From positions 85,338-149,337 of the forward strand of contig DGSO01000028.1 in NCBI GenBank assembly GCA_002393945.1: 64,000 nt of DNA, in the 5' to 3' direction. The translations under genes were made by a program, and so were the position numbers. Shown in pieces: positions 61,625 to 64,000 of this stretch. Every line of letters starts with the position of its first letter. The first letter of the stretch is position 1. This DNA comes from Bacteroidales bacterium UBA4360 (GTDB taxonomy: Bacteria; Bacteroidota; Bacteroidia; Bacteroidales; UBA932). The notes below the pieces were generated by a model, which had not been told where the DNA came from, did no database searches, and saw only the letters and a list, made by a program, of their open reading frames with translations.

Positions 61625-62470
61625 TTAGTCTCCAGGAGAGAATTCATCATCGCCATATCCAAGGTTTCCGGCAGTAACATTGTACTGTGTCCATGCTATT
61701 ACATAGTTATGATCCGGATAGAAGACATTGTATTCAAGGTAGCTTGAATTGTTCTGCCATGTTGAAACGTCACGGGCAGAAATCATACCGTAGTTTCCAT
61801 AAGTGAGGCCTGTTTCTTGATTTGCTATAACAATGTTATAGAAAGTATCTCCCTCGTCATCTTTCTGAGCTTTTCCGCTAATATTAAATACACGGTGATA
61901 TCCATTAGCGAACAGGTCCGGGAAACGGTAGCGGCCTTCAACCTGATCACACTTCTGTAGTTTTGCTGGGATTGAAGGCAGCCCTAGCTTAGTCATTGTT
62001 TCGGACGAGAATGTTCCGCTTGCAAGATCAGTCCATGTAAGGCCAACGAAATCGGCATTTGCAATAGAATAGTTGCCGGAAGAAACTCCTACTGCAACAA
62101 TCTTGCTTGCACCAAGAACATTGGTAATAATGGTATTGAAGTACTTGCTGCCGTTGAACTCAAGTGTTTCGAGTGACGCTTTGGTACCATTTGCCTTGAC
62201 GTAGTCAGCATATCCACTTTCTCCTTTGGATTCAAGGTTGGCGTTGAAATCATCGACCTTTTCAAGCAGATAATAAACCTCATCAACAGCTCCGTTAGCG
62301 GTTATTTTGACTGCGACATCATTATCCGGATTATATCCGGCTCCAGGGTTGTATGTATAAACGACAACTTTCGGAGAAGCGTCTGTACCGGGCTCGGTTC
62401 CTTCCTTTGCAGCACAGCCGGAAAGAATGAGCGCGGCTGCCGATGCTATGATAGAAATATACTTCTTCAT
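61625..62470 (-). CDS. Lipoprotein of the right-hand SusD locus
   Basis: 281 residues; signal MKKYISIIASAAALILSGC with lipidated Cys19, then a short acidic/Thr-rich linker (AAKEGTEPGTDASP). The body is beta-rich (VVVYTYNPGAGYNPDNDVAV, EVYYLLEKVDDFNANLESKG, KIVAVGVSSGNYSIANADF, YVIAWTQYNVTAGNLGYGDD). It suggests two Ig/fibronectin-like domains. I do not recognise a named family. It lies 11 bases after the SusD-like gene and ends the operon at a terminator. By position it is probably a surface glycan- or protein-binding lipoprotein. Confidence 0.65.
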   Translation of the reverse strand: MKKYISIIASAAALILSGCAAKEGTEPGTDASPKVVVYTYNPGAGYNPDNDVAVKITANGAVDEVYYLLEKVDDFNANLESKGESGYADYVKANGTKASLETLEFNGSKYFNTIITNVLGASKIVAVGVSSGNYSIANADFVGLTWTDLASGTFSSETMTKLGLPSIPAKLQKCDQVEGRYRFPDLFANGYHRVFNISGKAQKDDEGDTFYNIVIANQETGLTYGNYGMISARDVSTWQNNSSYLEYNVFYPDHNYVIAWTQYNVTAGNLGYGDDEFSPGD

Positions 62471-62481
62471 AATGTTGCGGA

Positions 62482-64000
62482 TTAATTAAAGTTAAAAGGA
62501 TCTGAATCCTCAGTAGGAGGAATAGGTGTAGGGTTCTGGACCAGAGCCTTGTTATAGTTGGCCTCGGTTCCTACGAAGCAGAGAGTCATCCATGCGGGAA
62601 CTTCTGTTGTATTCCAGAGGTAACCCTCGATATGGTTAGTACCGGCATAGCTGCGAATGATACCTTTAGAAAGACGCTTGATATCAAAGGTAGCCAAACC
62701 TTCACCCCAGAATTCTACACGGCGCTGCCACCAAACTTCGTTCTGGAAAGGAGTAGCGAAAGTGCTATTGTAACCCTCGTTGTGGCTGCCATAAACATAG
62801 GAAGCGTCACGGGTCTTTGCAAAGGCCTCAAGAAGAGCCTGTCCTTCTGACTCGTTAAGCATGCCGGCAGCTTCAGCCTCGATAAGGTACATTTCCTCTA
62901 CACGCATGAGCGGAACGGATACCGTGAAAGCTGCATACTGGTCAGCGTGTTCACCATCCTTGGGACGGAATTTCACGGGCATCAGACCAACAGACTGACG
63001 TGCACTTACCTGATATCCTGTGGTGAAAAGGCCGTTTGGATCATCGGAATATGCAGCAAGAGCAGCAACCATATCAGCTTTTGTCGTAAGTTCATCGATG
63101 GCAGGATCAATCCAGCACATGCGGCGGAAATCCGTTGCGGGGATAGTGCTGTAAAGATGGGCATCGATACGCTTGGGGCCTACATAGTTTGCAGAATAAC
63201 CGCAACCGGAAGGAGAAACCTCGATAATCATCTGTGAACCCCAGCAGGAGTCTGCATCGTTAAGCTGAATGTTCTTGTCGTCAGGCTTGAATGTGCAGGC
63301 GAACATCCAGGAATCGTTGGGCTTGTTGAAACCATCTGTCTGGCTCAGGTACTGGGCCTGATTCATCAAGGTATAACCAGCCTTTGCCTTCTGGGCAAAT
63401 TCCTTTGCCTTGCTCCAATCTCCTGTCTCAAGATAAGCGCGGGCTTTCAGGCCGTACACAACAGAGACGTCGGGAACGTTCTTGTCGGCACGGACAAATC
63501 CCTCAAGTTCGGTTTCTGCCTTGTTAAGGTCATCAAGGATAAAGGCCCAGATTTCCTCATTGGTAGCACGGGGATTATTATTGGCCTCGTCGGTTGTTGT
63601 AGTCTCCTTGACGATAGGAACAGTGGGGGAATTCTTGTCCTGAATATAGTTCTTGGAAGTATACATACGGGCAAGATCCATGTAGAACATAGCACGCATT
63701 GCATGTGCAATACCAAGACCCGCCTTTCTGTCATCGGAAGGATTCTCACCTGCAGCGGCAATAACTACGTTGCAGTTCTTTATCCAACCATAATAGTAGG
63801 TCCAGGGAAGCTGGGTGATAGCATAACCGGGGCCCAATGCGGGGCCGCAAGTATACCAGGTGGTATACCACTCGGAACCGGAATCCTCTACAGCTATATC
63901 CTGGCCCATTACATCCCTCTGAAGGAAGAATGAAGGATAACCGAAGTCCCAAGGGGAAGTATTATCATTTCCATTATATGTGAACTGGCCACAGAGAGAG
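62482..64000 (-). CDS. SusD/RagB-like lipoprotein, 5' end beyond right edge
   Basis: The frame is open from 62482 to the window edge, giving at least 505 codons. The apparent ATG at 63909 is internal: the sequence before it continues in frame as CGQFTYNGNDNTSPWDFGYP and SFFLQRDVMGQDI, a typical SusD N-terminal stretch. Other marks are AMRAMFYMDLARMYTSKNYI, VPIVKETTTTDEANNNPR, PLMRVEEMYLIEAEAAGML and WWQRRVEFWGEGLATFDIKRL. It should cap a SusC channel encoded just outside the window. The two SusD proteins of the left-hand locus differ clearly from it, so this is a separate utilisation system, followed by one lipoprotein. Confidence 0.92.
   Translation of the reverse strand, partial: SLCGQFTYNGNDNTSPWDFGYPSFFLQRDVMGQDIAVEDSGSEWYTTWYTCGPALGPGYAITQLPWTYYYGWIKNCNVVIAAAGENPSDDRKAGLGIAHAMRAMFYMDLARMYTSKNYIQDKNSPTVPIVKETTTTDEANNNPRATNEEIWAFILDDLNKAETELEGFVRADKNVPDVSVVYGLKARAYLETGDWSKAKEFAQKAKAGYTLMNQAQYLSQTDGFNKPNDSWMFACTFKPDDKNIQLNDADSCWGSQMIIEVSPSGCGYSANYVGPKRIDAHLYSTIPATDFRRMCWIDPAIDELTTKADMVAALAAYSDDPNGLFTTGYQVSARQSVGLMPVKFRPKDGEHADQYAAFTVSVPLMRVEEMYLIEAEAAGMLNESEGQALLEAFAKTRDASYVYGSHNEGYNSTFATPFQNEVWWQRRVEFWGEGLATFDIKRLSKGIIRSYAGTNHIEGYLWNTTEVPAWMTLCFVGTEANYNKALVQNPTPIPPTEDSDPFNFN

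Noticed and set aside
1..64000. tRNA, rRNA, transposase or phage genes
   Set aside because: None found by eye on either strand; small RNA genes without strong sequence marks could still be missed without a covariance-model search.

Overview
The window reads as chromosome of a Bacteroidota bacterium, most likely order Bacteroidales. The evidence is three SusC/SusD-type loci, BACON-domain lipoproteins, a fused SecDF, DUF4249, DUF4857, DUF4876 and DUF4923 families, and promoters of the Bacteroidota type (TTTG, 19 bp, TAnnTTTG). Base composition is fairly GC-rich, which fits a Rikenellaceae- or Cryptobacteroides-like lineage better than Bacteroides proper, but the genus cannot be fixed from sequence alone. 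No rRNA, tRNA, CRISPR array, transposase or integrase was seen. No gene-free stretch exceeds 300 bases; the longest, 37024-37305, holds a toxin-antitoxin promoter and terminators.

Positions 1-24897 are an unbroken minus-strand run of fourteen genes. They are, in order of transcription: a TPR/PD40/SPOR envelope protein; a secreted histidine phosphatase fused to a GH20 hexosaminidase; a XylR-type regulator; a ROK sugar kinase; a GH2 exo-beta-glucosaminidase-like enzyme; an alkaline phosphatase; two tandem SusC/SusD pairs; two paralogous BACON lipoproteins; a FISUMP/fimbrillin-like lipoprotein; and the start of another lipoprotein. I read this as a polysaccharide utilisation locus for an amino-sugar glycan that probably carries phosphate. 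The histidine phosphatase-GH20 fusion is its most unusual member.

Positions 25089-36388 hold housekeeping genes: secDF, dnaE and thiL. Among them are a GH2 beta-galactosidase-like enzyme and a DUF4923 protein. Three copies of an 88-bp two-hairpin repeat lie directly behind secDF, the GH2 gene and dnaE. A hicAB toxin-antitoxin pair (36431-37023) follows in AT-rich DNA; its 59-residue toxin is easily missed.

Positions 37306-42850 form an operon of a TonB-dependent receptor, a small lipoprotein, a DUF6850-type barrel and a DUF4876 lipoprotein. Positions 42918-45449 form an ABC-transporter operon (ATPase, permease, DUF4857). A short membrane-anchored HTH lipoprotein and tonB follow, the latter with a textbook promoter and terminator.

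Positions 47425-55760 carry core genes: glyS, folK, sufT-like, sufE, sufS, ruvA, mnmG, ybeY and hflX. Two divergent pairs here (sufS/ruvA and ybeY/hflX) have their -7 boxes almost touching. From 55754 a TonB receptor with a long N-terminal extension, a DUF4249 lipoprotein and an MG2/plug-like protein form a translationally coupled triad. The window ends with a lipoprotein and a SusD-like protein of a further locus that continues past the right edge.
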